DNA of 64,000 bases from assembly GCF_017114865.1 (NCBI RefSeq), contig NZ_JADEYH010000003.1, forward strand, positions 62,001-126,000. The letters run 5' to 3'. The notes beneath the pieces are model-generated. The model did no database searches. It was not told where the DNA came from and was given only the letters and a program-made list of their open reading frames with translations. Both the position numbers and the translations under genes were made by a program. Shown piece by piece: positions 25,505 to 34,197 of the stretch (position 1 is its first letter; each line of letters starts with the position of its first letter). Origin of the DNA: Streptomyces verrucosisporus (GTDB taxonomy: Bacteria; Actinomycetota; Actinomycetes; Streptomycetales; Streptomycetaceae).

Positions 25505-26884
25505 TCAGCTCGGCGGCCCCGCGGCCTTCGGCCGCCGGCGGGCGAACACGGCCAGCTTCAGCACCAGGAACCGCACCACGGTGACCACCACGCACGCGGC
25601 GGCCAGCACCAGGGCCTCGGCCGCGAGGGTGGGATCGTCCGCCACCTGCCGGAAGCCCAGGACCGCGCCCACCGTCAGCAGATAGCCGAACACGAAGAGC
25701 AGACCGGCGCCGACGTGGGCGCGGACCAGGCCCGTCGCGGACCCGCGGAAGGTCAGGCGCCGGTTGGCCTCGGTGTTGGCGAGGGTGAGGACCGTCTGCG
25801 CCACCAGGTTGGCCACCAGCGGCGGCCACCAGGTCCGCAGCAGCCAGTAGAGCAGGGCGTGTCCGGCCGTCGAGGCGATCCCGATCGCGATGAAGCAGCT
25901 CAGTTCCCAGGTCAGGGCGCCGCGTCCGCCCCGCTCGGCGACCACCGCGTCGGGGTGCTCGGCCTTCGGTCCGGGGCGCGGCGGCAGCTCGGCCACCGCC
26001 CCGCCGGCGGCCTTCAGCCGCGCCACGCGCCACAGACCACGGATGTCGCCGACCGCGGTGCCCACCAGGTTGACCCGGGTGTCGAGGTCCTCGACCCAGT
26101 CGACCGCCACCTCGTGCACCCGCAGACCGTTGTGGTCGGCCAGCAGCAGCAGCTCGGTGTCGAAGAAGAAGCCCTCGTCCCGGGTCAGCTCCAGCAGCGG
26201 CCTGAGCACCTCGGTCCGGGCCGCCTTGAAGCCGCACTGGCCGTCGCTGAACCGGACGCCGTGGGTGAGGCGTATGAGCGCGTTGTACGAGCGGGACACG
26301 AACTCGCGCCGCAGCCCGCGCAGGGTGCGGGCGCCCGGAGCGAGCCTGCTGCCGATCGCGAGGTCGGAGTGGCCGTTGGCCAGCGGGGCTATGAGGGGCA
26401 GCAGGCCGTCCAGGCCGGTGGACAGGTCGACGTCCATGTAGGCGACGATGTCGGCGTCGCTGGCGCCCCAGACGGTGCGCAGCGCCACCCCCTTCCCCTT
26501 GCGGTCGAGGTGGACCACCCCCACTCCCGGCAGCTCGTCGGCCAGTTCGCGGGCCACCTCCAGGGTGCGGTCGGTGCTGGCGTTGTCCGCGACGGTGATG
26601 CGCCACGGGTAGGGCAGCTCGTCGCGGAGCCGCGCGTGCAGGGTACGCAGGCAGCCGGGCAGGGCCCGCTCCTCGTTGTACACCGGGACGACGACCTCGA
26701 CGGTGGCGGTGTCCCGGGCGGCGCGGGGGAAGCGGACGGACCTCTGGAAGGGGCCCGGTCGTAAGGCGGCCGGGCCGGAGGGGAAGGTTCCGGAGGGACC
26801 GGAAGGACCGGAAGGAGGGGCCCCGGGCGGGGCGGCCGGCCTGCCGGCGGTTCCGGCGGTGGTGCCGTGGGGTGTGTTCACCAT
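25505..26884 (-). CDS. bifunctional GT2 glycosyltransferase / GtrA-like protein
   Basis: This 459-residue protein has a Pro/Gly/Ser-rich leader, then a GT2 domain of dolichyl-phosphate-sugar synthase type. That domain has VEVVVPVYNEERALPGCL, VADNASTDRTLEVA, VAYMDVDLSTGLDGLLPL and GQCGFKAARTEVLRPLL. After residue 325 come four helices of a GtrA domain (FIAIGIASTAGHALLYWLL, NTEANRRLTFRGS). Such proteins transfer a sugar from a nucleotide donor to polyprenyl phosphate and may help flip it for extracytoplasmic glycosylation. The next gene upstream is a polyprenyl-phosphate-sugar-using GT87, a sensible partner. Confidence 0.9.
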   Translation of the reverse strand: MVNTPHGTTAGTAGRPAAPPGAPPSGPSGPSGTFPSGPAALRPGPFQRSVRFPRAARDTATVEVVVPVYNEERALPGCLRTLHARLRDELPYPWRITVADNASTDRTLEVARELADELPGVGVVHLDRKGKGVALRTVWGASDADIVAYMDVDLSTGLDGLLPLIAPLANGHSDLAIGSRLAPGARTLRGLRREFVSRSYNALIRLTHGVRFSDGQCGFKAARTEVLRPLLELTRDEGFFFDTELLLLADHNGLRVHEVAVDWVEDLDTRVNLVGTAVGDIRGLWRVARLKAAGGAVAELPPRPGPKAEHPDAVVAERGGRGALTWELSCFIAIGIASTAGHALLYWLLRTWWPPLVANLVAQTVLTLANTEANRRLTFRGSATGLVRAHVGAGLLFVFGYLLTVGAVLGFRQVADDPTLAAEALVLAAACVVVTVVRFLVLKLAVFARRRPKAAGPPS

Positions 26885-26930
26885 CGCTCCTCGTGTGGGT
26901 GGAGTGGATGTGGCCCCGGTCGCGGACGGG

Positions 26931-26966
26931 CGGGAGGGCGGGCGCCGCTCGGCTCCCGCCCTCCCG
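26931..26966. terminator. hairpin between the two glycosyltransferase genes
   Basis: A 12-bp perfect stem (26931-26942 with 26955-26966) closes a 12-base loop. It sits between the GT87 stop and the GT2-GtrA start, so the latter may have its own promoter. Confidence 0.7.
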
Positions 26967-27019
26967 TGGCCCCTGCGGGGGGTGTCCGGACCGGTGGCCC
27001 TGCGCCGTGTCCGTTCTCG

Positions 27020-28363
27020 TCAGGCTGTTCCGGCTCCCGCGCGCTCGTGGGCGGCGTCCCCGCCCCCGCCCGGCGGGTCCGGGAGGCGGCCGGGGCCGGC
27101 CCGGCGAGCGCCCCCGGCCGACGGCGCGGTGCCGTCCGCGACCGGTGGGATCCGCCTGAGCCACAGGGGCCCGAGGGTGAGCAGCGCCAGACCGGTCAGC
27201 GGGTACGCCGCGGCCACCACCTGCTCCCACGCCGCCAGGGCCATCGGGGCCGGTGGCGACTCCTGGATGCCGACGAGCATGAAGATCCGGACGGTGAAGA
27301 CCGTGACCAGCACCGCCGTGGCGACGGCGACCGGCAGGGAGCGCGTCCGGTGGGCCCGTACGGCCAGCCAGACCAGCAGCGGGATCACGTAGACCCAGTG
27401 GTGCTCCCAGCTGACGGGCGAGACCAGCAGGCCGGTGACCGCGGTAGCCGAGAACCCCAGGAGATCGGAGCCGCGGCGGAACGCGAGGAGGGCCACGGCG
27501 ATCCCCCACAGTCCGACCACCGCCATGACCAGCAGCCACCAGCTCGCGAACTGCTCGCTGGAGAGCACCCGCGCCATCGCGCCGGCCAGGGACTGGTTGG
27601 GGGTGTCGAAGACACCGCCCGCACGGGAGGAGTGGAGGACCAGGCCGCCCCAGTACCGCGCCGCGTCCCCCGGCAGGACCAGGAAGCCGATGGCCACGGT
27701 GACCAGGAAGGCGGCCAGTGCGTTACGGGCCGCGGCCCAGCGCCGGGTGACGAGCAGGTAGACGATGAAGATCAGTGGGGTGATCTTCAGACCCGCCGCG
27801 ATGCCGATGCCGACACCCCGCAGGCGGTCGGACCGGCGGCTGAAGTCCAGCAGCACCAGCAACAGCAGGAACATGTTGATCTGGCCCGCGATGAGCTGGA
27901 TCCGCACCGGGAGCAGGCAGGCGGCGAGGACGAGCCCGACGACGGTCAGCGCGGACCGGGTCCGGTCGTCGCGCACGCCCGCCATGCCCAGCGACAGCCA
28001 CACCACGGCTCCGAGGGCCACCAGCGAGGCACTGTTCCACACCAGGGCGGCCGCGCCCGCCGGCAGGAACGACAGGGGGACGAAGAAGAGCAGCGCGGTC
28101 AGGGGCGGGTACAGGTAGGGCATCTCCCCGTACAGGGGGGAGATGATGACGAGGTCGTAGAGGGAGGCTCCCTCCCGGACGGTCTCGCCGCTGGCCAGGT
28201 AGACGGTCAGGTCGACCGTCCACCTCTGGCTCCAGTAGTCGTCGCGGGTGTAGATCCAGGACGCGGCCAGGGCCAGCGCCACCGAGACCGCGACGACCGC
28301 GGACCAGGTGAGCAGCGGGCGGCGGTCCCTGCGCCGTTTCGGGGACGTGGTGGGTCGGGGCAT
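27020..28363 (-). CDS. GT87 (DUF2029) polytopic glycosyltransferase
   Basis: This 447-residue protein has about ten membrane helices. After the first helix comes WSQRWTVDLTVYLASGETVREGASLYDL, with the conserved Asp expected to be catalytic. PYLYPPLTALLFF, FDTPNQSLAGAMARVL and SWEHHWVYVIPLL are typical of GT87 alpha-mannosyl/arabinosyl transferases that use polyprenyl-phosphate sugars on the outer face of the membrane. It lies 37 bp after the transglutaminase-like gene and may be cotranscribed with the left part of the biosynthetic cluster. Confidence 0.9.
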   Translation of the reverse strand: MPRPTTSPKRRRDRRPLLTWSAVVAVSVALALAASWIYTRDDYWSQRWTVDLTVYLASGETVREGASLYDLVIISPLYGEMPYLYPPLTALLFFVPLSFLPAGAAALVWNSASLVALGAVVWLSLGMAGVRDDRTRSALTVVGLVLAACLLPVRIQLIAGQINMFLLLLVLLDFSRRSDRLRGVGIGIAAGLKITPLIFIVYLLVTRRWAAARNALAAFLVTVAIGFLVLPGDAARYWGGLVLHSSRAGGVFDTPNQSLAGAMARVLSSEQFASWWLLVMAVVGLWGIAVALLAFRRGSDLLGFSATAVTGLLVSPVSWEHHWVYVIPLLVWLAVRAHRTRSLPVAVATAVLVTVFTVRIFMLVGIQESPPAPMALAAWEQVVAAAYPLTGLALLTLGPLWLRRIPPVADGTAPSAGGARRAGPGRLPDPPGGGGDAAHERAGAGTA

Positions 28364-28400
28364 GTCGTCACCTCTCCGGTCTCCTCGGTCTCCGCCGCGC

Positions 28401-29099
28401 TCAGGCGGAGGCGTCCGAGCCGGCGGCGTCGGCGACCAGTGATCCCCTGGCCGTGGTGTCGCGGCTCTCGAACAGGCGCGGGTGCGCCTGGCGTATGCCG
28501 CCCACGACCAGGTCGTAGGGGACGTCGTCGAACTCCCCGTGCGAGCGGAGGAACTCCATGTGCCTGCGGCCGTCCTCGTCGTACGGGTGGTACATGCTGT
28601 CGCGGCGGCCGTCGAACTCCAGCGGCTTGATCTTGTACAGGCGGCACAGCAGTGCGTTGAACACCGGCGTCGTCCTCACCCACCTCCCGTCCAGCAGGAG
28701 CGTGGTGAGGCTGTGGAAGGTGAAGACCTTGCCGCCCATCAGCTCCTCCAGCTTCGGGGAGGCCAGGTGGTTGCGGACGTCGCCGTAGTAGAGGCGGCTG
28801 GGCACGCCGACCGCCCGCATGGCGGCCGCGTACACGATGGACTTGTGGACGCAGAAGCCCATTCCGCGTCCGATGACCGAACTGGCCCTCAGTCCCTCCC
28901 GGGATAGATCGGCCCCGTAGACCTCGTAGTGGATGCCGTCGCGGACCTCGTAGTAGAGGGCGCGGGCCCGCTCGATGTCGCTCATCCCCCGGCCCCCGTC
29001 GGGCAGGACCCGGTGGACGAACTCCTGTACGGCGTCGCTGTCGTGGTCGAGGAACTCGGTGGCCCTCAGCAGGTGGTCGGTGGCGGTCGGTGCGGTCAT
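28401..29099 (-). CDS. transglutaminase-like domain protein
   Basis: The 232-residue protein has the papain-like transglutaminase core: GMGFCVHKSIVYAAAMRAVGVPSRL with the nucleophilic C83, then FTFHSLTTLLLDGRW with H129. The third position has TTPVFN in place of the usual Asp, as in a common actinobacterial subgroup ending in PLEFDGRRDSMYHPYD. It is 13 bp after the acyl-CoA dehydrogenase, so the two are cotranscribed. Transglutaminase homologues in other pathways (AdmF of andrimid) make amides from carrier-protein thioesters. Here it could release or aminolyse the carrier-bound intermediate, which is inference. Confidence 0.82.
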   Translation of the reverse strand: MTAPTATDHLLRATEFLDHDSDAVQEFVHRVLPDGGRGMSDIERARALYYEVRDGIHYEVYGADLSREGLRASSVIGRGMGFCVHKSIVYAAAMRAVGVPSRLYYGDVRNHLASPKLEELMGGKVFTFHSLTTLLLDGRWVRTTPVFNALLCRLYKIKPLEFDGRRDSMYHPYDEDGRRHMEFLRSHGEFDDVPYDLVVGGIRQAHPRLFESRDTTARGSLVADAAGSDASA

Positions 29100-29112
29100 G
29101 GCGGGTGTCTCC

Positions 29113-30252
29113 TCACAGTCCGATCATGGTGGCGATGCGCTGGCGCTGGATCTCGGAGGTACCGGAGTAGATGGTTCCGGCGACCGCGTTGCGAAGGTCC
29201 TTCTCCAGGCCGTACTCGGTCGTGTAGCCGTAGCCGCCGAACACCTGGACGGCGGCGAGTGCGGTGCTGACGTTGCTCTCGCTGGTCACCAGCTTGCTGA
29301 TGGCGATGTCGACGGTGGCGTTCTCGCCGGCGTGGAGCTTGTCCGCCGTGTCGTAGAGCCACTTGCGGGAGGTCTCGACGGCCATCGTCATCTCGACGAT
29401 CTTGTTCGCGACCGACTGGTAGGAACCGATCGGCTGCCCGAACTGGGTGCGCGTACGGGCGTACTCCACGCAGCGCTCCAGCCGGTGCTGCATCTCCCCG
29501 AGGTTGATGACGAAGGAGCAGAGGATCTCCCACCTCATCACGTGGTCCAGGATCAGGAACCCGGCGCCGGGGGACCCCACGACGTTCGCCGCCGGGACAC
29601 GGCAGTCGTCGAGGAACAGCTCGCTCAGCGGGGAGGTGCGCAGCCCCATCTTGGAGATGGGCCGGCCCACCGACAGGCCCGGTGTGCCGCTCTCGACCAG
29701 GAACGCGGTGAGCGCCGCCGGACTGCCCTTGCGGCCGGTGCGGGCATAGACGACGAACACGTCGGCCACCGGGCCGTTGGTCACGAACGCCTTGCTGCCG
29801 TTGAGCACGTACTCGTCACCGTCGCGCACCGCCGTGGTGCGCATCGACATGACGTCCGAGCCGCCCTCCGGTTCGGTGATGGCGTGGGCGCCGATCAGTG
29901 AACCGTCGCAGACCCGCGGCAGGAAGCGCCGCTTGAGCTCCGCCGAGCCGAAGCGCTGGACCGGGACACCGGTGCTGACCATGTGCGTCGAGGCGGAGAA
30001 GCTCAGACCGCCGTCCCGGCAGGTGTTCCCCAGGCCCTCCAGCACGTACATCGTGGTGGGCAGGGACTGGCCGAGACCGCCCCACTCCGTGCCGAAGGGC
30101 AGACCCAGCAGGCCCGTCTCCCGCAGCAGTCTCCACGCCCCGGCGGCGAACTCGCCGGCGGCGTCGCGCTCGACGTGCCCCTCGCCCAGCGCCGGGCCCA
30201 GCCGCTCGGCCGCCGCGCGCAACTCGCGCTGCTCGTCGTTCCACACCGTCAC
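29113..30252 (-). CDS. acyl-CoA dehydrogenase acting on a carrier-bound or cyclic substrate
   Basis: The 379-residue flavoprotein has ITEPEGGSDVMSM, GSKAFVTNGPVADVFVV, SKMGLRTSPLSELFLDDCRVP and the C-terminal GGYGYTTEY...IYSGTSEIQRQ. The glutamate normally found in IYEGT is Ser, but E242 in MRWEILCSFVINLG aligns with the helix-G catalytic glutamate of isovaleryl-CoA dehydrogenase. That position is also used by aminoacyl-carrier dehydrogenases. It is downstream of the adenylation gene and upstream of the transglutaminase-like gene. In the proposed pathway it aromatises an aminopyrroline to an aminopyrrole. Confidence 0.88.
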   Translation of the reverse strand: MTVWNDEQRELRAAAERLGPALGEGHVERDAAGEFAAGAWRLLRETGLLGLPFGTEWGGLGQSLPTTMYVLEGLGNTCRDGGLSFSASTHMVSTGVPVQRFGSAELKRRFLPRVCDGSLIGAHAITEPEGGSDVMSMRTTAVRDGDEYVLNGSKAFVTNGPVADVFVVYARTGRKGSPAALTAFLVESGTPGLSVGRPISKMGLRTSPLSELFLDDCRVPAANVVGSPGAGFLILDHVMRWEILCSFVINLGEMQHRLERCVEYARTRTQFGQPIGSYQSVANKIVEMTMAVETSRKWLYDTADKLHAGENATVDIAISKLVTSESNVSTALAAVQVFGGYGYTTEYGLEKDLRNAVAGTIYSGTSEIQRQRIATMIGL

Positions 30253-30319
30253 TGCACTCTCCTTCGTCGGTTCCGTCGGTTCCGCGGATTCCGCCGGTGC
30301 TCGCGGGGCGGGCCCGCGT

Positions 30320-31837
30320 TCACGCCGTGACGGCCGGTCCCGGGGCCGGCTCCGTGTCCGGCCCCGGGCTGCGGAGCCGGCGCAGCGCGTCGCGGTCCAC
30401 CTTTCCGGTGGAGGTCACGGGCAGCGGTTCGTCCCCGATCTCGAACGCCCCGGGGATCGCGGTCCTGGGCAGCGCGGCCGCGCAGTGGACGCGCAGCCCG
30501 AGGCTGTTGAGCGACGAGCCCGGCGCTCGGCGCACCACGGCGTGCAGGACGTTGTCCCCGGCGGCGTCCGGCACCGCCAGGACGACGGCCTCGCCGACCT
30601 GGGGGTGGTCGAGGACGACCCTCTCGACCTCCGCGAGGTTGGTGCGCACCCCGCGGACCTTCACCTGGTGGTCGGCCCGGCCGGTCAGGAACACCAGTCC
30701 CCGCTCGTCGCGGCGCACCAGGTCGCCGGTGCGGAACCAGCCGTCGCGCCACCTGTCCCGGTCCGTCGTCCGGCCGAGGTAGCCGTGCGCCTGGAAGGGG
30801 GTGGACACCAGCAGCTCGCCGGAACCCGCGCCGGCCACCTCGTGGCCTTCGGCGTCCGCGATCCGCACGCCGACACCGTCGATGGGCCCGCCGATCGGCA
30901 CCGCGCCGCCCGACCCGATCTCCTCGGGGGTGATGCGGTGCAGGAAGCTGTCGTTGGTCTCGGTGCAGCCGTACACGTTCCACAGCCGCGCGCCGGGGAA
31001 CGCGGCGGCGATCCGCTCCAGCAGACCGGGCGGGGCGGCGTCCCCGGTGAGCAGCACGTCCCGCGCCTCGGGGAAGACCAGGCCGAGCGCGGCCGCCGCC
31101 TCGGTGACGTGCCGGAAGAACAACGGCACCGCCTGGAGCACGTGCGGTGCGCGGGTGGCGCACAGTTCCGCCAGGCGGGCGCCGTCCACCCCGTGGTCGG
31201 GGTCGACGAGTTCGGCGCAGCCGCCCGCCGCGAGCGTGGCCCACACGTCCAGCAGGCAGAGGTCGAAGTTGAGCGGGGCGTAGTTGAGCACGCGTGTTCC
31301 GGGGCCGATGCCGAAACGGTCCGCCGCCCAGTACATGAAGCGGTCGGCGCCCTGGGAGTCGAGTACCACCGTCTTGGGCGTACCGGTCGATCCGGAGGTG
31401 GTCAGCAGCAGGCCGGCCCCGGGCGGGACCTCCTCGCACTCCCCCCGCTCCCGCGCCGGGGCACCGGAGGGCCGCGCGACGAGGGCGGGGGCTCCGCCCG
31501 GTCCGGTTCCGCCGGCGCTCAGGACGTGCGTACAGCCCGCCCGTGCGCAGAGCGCGGCGAGCGCCCGCGCGCCCAGCCCGGCGGAGGGCAGCAGGACCCG
31601 CCGTCCGGCCCGGAAGCAGGCGATGAGGAGCGCGATGGTCTCCGGGGACTTCCGCGCGGGCACGCACACCGGCGCGCCGTCGGCGATGCGCAGTGCCGTG
31701 AGCTCCGCGTGGGCCGTGTCGGCCCACGCGGCCAGCTCGGCGTACCGCAGTACGCGGCCGTGCCAGGACAGGGCCGGGGCGTCCGGCCGGGTCCGTGCCT
31801 GTTCGGCGAGGAGTTCCGTGAACGATCGGGACGGCAT
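30320..31837 (-). CDS. stand-alone amino-acid adenylation enzyme (AMP-dependent ligase)
   Basis: ATG at 31837 follows GGGAGAG and gives 505 residues. NRPS-type core motifs are present: LLLTTSGSTGTPKTV (A3), NVYGCTETNDS (A5), GELLVSTPFQAHGYLGR (A6), WFRTGDLVRRDERG (A7), GRADHQVKVRGVRTNLAEVE (A8) and STGKVDRDAL with the A10 lysine. No carrier or condensation domain is fused, so it should charge the free carrier protein at 36442-36690. The substrate cannot be read reliably; glutamine is expected from the pathway hypothesis. A terminator precedes it, suggesting its own promoter. Confidence 0.9.
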   Translation of the reverse strand: MPSRSFTELLAEQARTRPDAPALSWHGRVLRYAELAAWADTAHAELTALRIADGAPVCVPARKSPETIALLIACFRAGRRVLLPSAGLGARALAALCARAGCTHVLSAGGTGPGGAPALVARPSGAPARERGECEEVPPGAGLLLTTSGSTGTPKTVVLDSQGADRFMYWAADRFGIGPGTRVLNYAPLNFDLCLLDVWATLAAGGCAELVDPDHGVDGARLAELCATRAPHVLQAVPLFFRHVTEAAAALGLVFPEARDVLLTGDAAPPGLLERIAAAFPGARLWNVYGCTETNDSFLHRITPEEIGSGGAVPIGGPIDGVGVRIADAEGHEVAGAGSGELLVSTPFQAHGYLGRTTDRDRWRDGWFRTGDLVRRDERGLVFLTGRADHQVKVRGVRTNLAEVERVVLDHPQVGEAVVLAVPDAAGDNVLHAVVRRAPGSSLNSLGLRVHCAAALPRTAIPGAFEIGDEPLPVTSTGKVDRDALRRLRSPGPDTEPAPGPAVTA

Positions 31838-31877
31838 GGGGACTCTCCCTTCACGTCGGACGGGCGTGGTGTAGCGG

Positions 31878-31910
31878 CCCGGACGGGCCGGTGGTGCCGG
31901 CCCGTCCGGG
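31878..31910 (-). terminator. hairpin between the two halves of the cluster
   Basis: CCCGGACGGGCCGG (31878-31891) pairs exactly with 31897-31910 around a five-base loop. It lies 30 bp beyond the isomerase stop and 40 bp before the adenylation start, dividing the leftward cluster into two transcription units. Confidence 0.82.
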
Positions 31911-31940
31911 CGGGCCCGGTCGGGGGTTCGGGACGCCGGC

Positions 31941-32741
31941 TCACACCGCGGCGGCCGGGCGGCGGCCCAGGAGCCGGCCGCCGCCCGGCACACCGGCGCC
32001 CAGACCGGTCAGGTCGAGCAGCTTCCACAGGCACGCCTGGTTGGAGGTCACCACCGGTACGCCGAGCGCGTCCTCCAGCGGTTCGACCGCCTCGAAGGAA
32101 CGGAACCCGCTGCCCGGTATCAGCACACCGTCGGCGTCCGCCGGGAACCTCCGGGCGACCTGGCGGCACACCTCGTCGGGGCGCACCTCCCAGCGGCCCC
32201 CGCGGTCGAACAACTGGTGGCGGCGGATCTCGCTCCACTCGTCGTCGAGCTGGTACTGGACCAGGTCGGCGGCGCCCCTGCCGGCCTCCTCCAGATAGCC
32301 GCGCGCGGCGACGAAGGTCGGCGCGGTGAACCACGGCGGGACCACGAGCAGCGGTCGCTCCACACCGGTCTCGGCGAGAGCTCCCAGGATCGCCTGGCCC
32401 GCGGTGTACACCTCGGTGCCGCCCGCCACCTCGCGGGCCGCGGCGGTGAAGCCCTCGTCGAACCCGGCGCCGCCGAAGAAGCTGGCCGAGCCGAAGCACA
32501 GGCAGATCGCGGACAGGTCCATCCGGCCGAGCTGGTGCAGCCCGCGCCGGACGTCCGGCGCGTCCAGCATCTCCTGCCAGGGGGTGCCGGTGTACTCGGC
32601 GCCGTTGCTGGTCGGACTCTCGAACCGGGCCGCGTGGACGGTGACGCCGGCCGGCGCCATGGCCCACAGTTCGGCCTCCACCACGGGGTCGTTGTGGATT
32701 ACCAGGACCCCCAGCTGCGCCACCCAGGAGTGCCGTCTCAT
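31941..32741 (-). CDS. aspartate/glutamate racemase superfamily protein, maleate-isomerase-like
   Basis: This 266-residue protein starts at ATG 32741, overlapping the MFS stop (ATGA). The fold is that of maleate isomerase and arylmalonate decarboxylase: GVLVIHNDPVVEAELW, LSAICLCFGSASFFGGAGFDE near the first catalytic Cys, and the family hallmark PVVTSNQACLWKLLDLTGLG. The first half keeps C80/C82, but the second-half Cys position reads IPGSGF, so the two-cysteine racemase mechanism is not available. In a maleimide-nucleoside pathway it could act on a maleamate or maleate product, or give self-resistance. This is inference. Confidence 0.82.
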   Translation of the reverse strand: MRRHSWVAQLGVLVIHNDPVVEAELWAMAPAGVTVHAARFESPTSNGAEYTGTPWQEMLDAPDVRRGLHQLGRMDLSAICLCFGSASFFGGAGFDEGFTAAAREVAGGTEVYTAGQAILGALAETGVERPLLVVPPWFTAPTFVAARGYLEEAGRGAADLVQYQLDDEWSEIRRHQLFDRGGRWEVRPDEVCRQVARRFPADADGVLIPGSGFRSFEAVEPLEDALGVPVVTSNQACLWKLLDLTGLGAGVPGGGRLLGRRPAAAV

Positions 32742-34192
32742 GACAGCCTCTCCTCCTGGCGGGGGCCGGTCCCGGCCTCCGTGCCGCCGGCGGTCTCCGG
32801 TCCGGGCCGGGCCGCGGCGGTGCGCACCAGGCCGAACCAGGCCAGTGCGGCGCCGAGGAGGGCGGCCACCGCCGTGGCGACGAACGCCCGGCCGAAGTCG
32901 TCCTGTCCGGGGTCGGTGCCGAGCACCAGGACCAGGACGGCGATGCCGAGCGCACCGCTCATGTACTGGGCGGTCGTCATCATCGCGCCCGCCACGCCCT
33001 GGTTGCGGTCCTCGACGTCGGCCGTGCCCGCGATGAACATCACCACGTAGGTGACGCCGTGCGCGAAGCCCGTGACCAGCAGCCCCGGCAGCAGGTCGGC
33101 CACATAGCTGTCCCCCCTGACCTGGAACGCGAGCATCAGCAGGCCCGCGGCGTCGGCGAGGAAGGCCAGTGTGAGGGTGAGCCGGACCCCCAGCGCGTCC
33201 ACCAGGCGGGCCGCCACCGAGTTCGCCACGGTGATGGCCACGGCCATGGGGAGGAACGCCAGCCCGGCGGAGAGCGGACCGTAGCCGCGCAGCTCCTGCA
33301 GCAGCAGTGTCACCACGAAGAACATGTTCCCGACGCTGGCCATGTAGAGCGCCGTCGAACCGCAGCCCACCAGCAGGGAGCGGGTGCGCCGGACCATCGG
33401 GTCCACCAGCGGCCGTTCGCTGGTCCGCTCCCGCAGCACGAACAGGGCCAGCAGCACGGCGGCCGTCCCGAGGGCGGCGAGGGTGCTCCAGTGGGACCAG
33501 CCCCGGCTGGACGCCTGGGTGAGTCCGAGTGCCGCGAGGAGGACCGTGCCGGTGCACAGCACCCCGTTGGGCACGTTGAGGGTGGTGTCGCGGCGGGGCG
33601 CCGCCGTCTCCTTCGGCAGCAGACGGGGCGCGCCCAGGATGCACAGCAGCGCGATGGGCAGGTTGATCAGGAAGATCCAGCGCCAGGAGACGGTGGTCAG
33701 CAGGCCGCCCGTCATCACGCCGGCCGCCAGGCCGGACGCGCCGACGGTCCCCCAGACCGACAGCGCCCGGTTGCGTGCCGGGCCCGCCTCGAAGGAAGTG
33801 TTGATCAGCGCGATGACGGCCGGCTGGAGCATGGCCGCGGCGACGCCCTGGAAGCCGCGGGCGACCAGCAGGACGGCCGTGTCGGAGGCGAGTCCTCCGG
33901 CCAGTGAGGAGACGCCGAACAGCAGCATCGCCGCGATGTACAGGTTGCGGGGGCCGAAGCGGTCCGACGCCCGTCCGCCGACGATGAGGAATCCGGCGAA
34001 GAACACGGCGTAGCCGCTGACGACCCACTGGACCGAGCTCTCGGTCAGGCCGAACTCGTTGCCGACGCTCGGCAACGCGATGTAGACGATGGAGTAGTCG
34101 AGGGCGAGCAGGAACTGCGCCACGGCGAGGATCGCCAGTGCGGCGCGGGTCGCGCCGCGGGACGCGGCGCCGGTGGTGCCTGTCGGAGACAT
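32738..34192 (-). CDS. MFS transporter, DHA2 (14-helix) drug exporter type
   Basis: I chose ATG 34192, eight bases after AAGGA; the ATG at 34201 has no room for a ribosome-binding site. The 484-residue protein has the DHA2 pattern: LDYSIVYIALPSVGNEFGLTESSVQWVVSGYAV, GGRASDRFGPRNLY (motif A), LLVARGFQGVAAAMLQPAVIALI (motif B), and SWRWIFLINLPIALL after motif C. It is the likely exporter of the cluster product and may confer resistance. It sits between the HAD gene (five-base gap) and the overlapping isomerase gene. Confidence 0.93.
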   Translation of the reverse strand: MSPTGTTGAASRGATRAALAILAVAQFLLALDYSIVYIALPSVGNEFGLTESSVQWVVSGYAVFFAGFLIVGGRASDRFGPRNLYIAAMLLFGVSSLAGGLASDTAVLLVARGFQGVAAAMLQPAVIALINTSFEAGPARNRALSVWGTVGASGLAAGVMTGGLLTTVSWRWIFLINLPIALLCILGAPRLLPKETAAPRRDTTLNVPNGVLCTGTVLLAALGLTQASSRGWSHWSTLAALGTAAVLLALFVLRERTSERPLVDPMVRRTRSLLVGCGSTALYMASVGNMFFVVTLLLQELRGYGPLSAGLAFLPMAVAITVANSVAARLVDALGVRLTLTLAFLADAAGLLMLAFQVRGDSYVADLLPGLLVTGFAHGVTYVVMFIAGTADVEDRNQGVAGAMMTTAQYMSGALGIAVLVLVLGTDPGQDDFGRAFVATAVAALLGAALAWFGLVRTAAARPGPETAGGTEAGTGPRQEERLS

Positions 34193-34197
34193 GGGGA

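Noticed and set aside
25505-28363. The two glycosyltransferases as enzymes of the C-nucleoside pathway
   Set aside because: GT87 and GT2-GtrA proteins work on polyprenyl-phosphate sugars in the membrane, and showdomycin-type products carry no further sugar. They may share a transcript but I do not assign them to the pathway.
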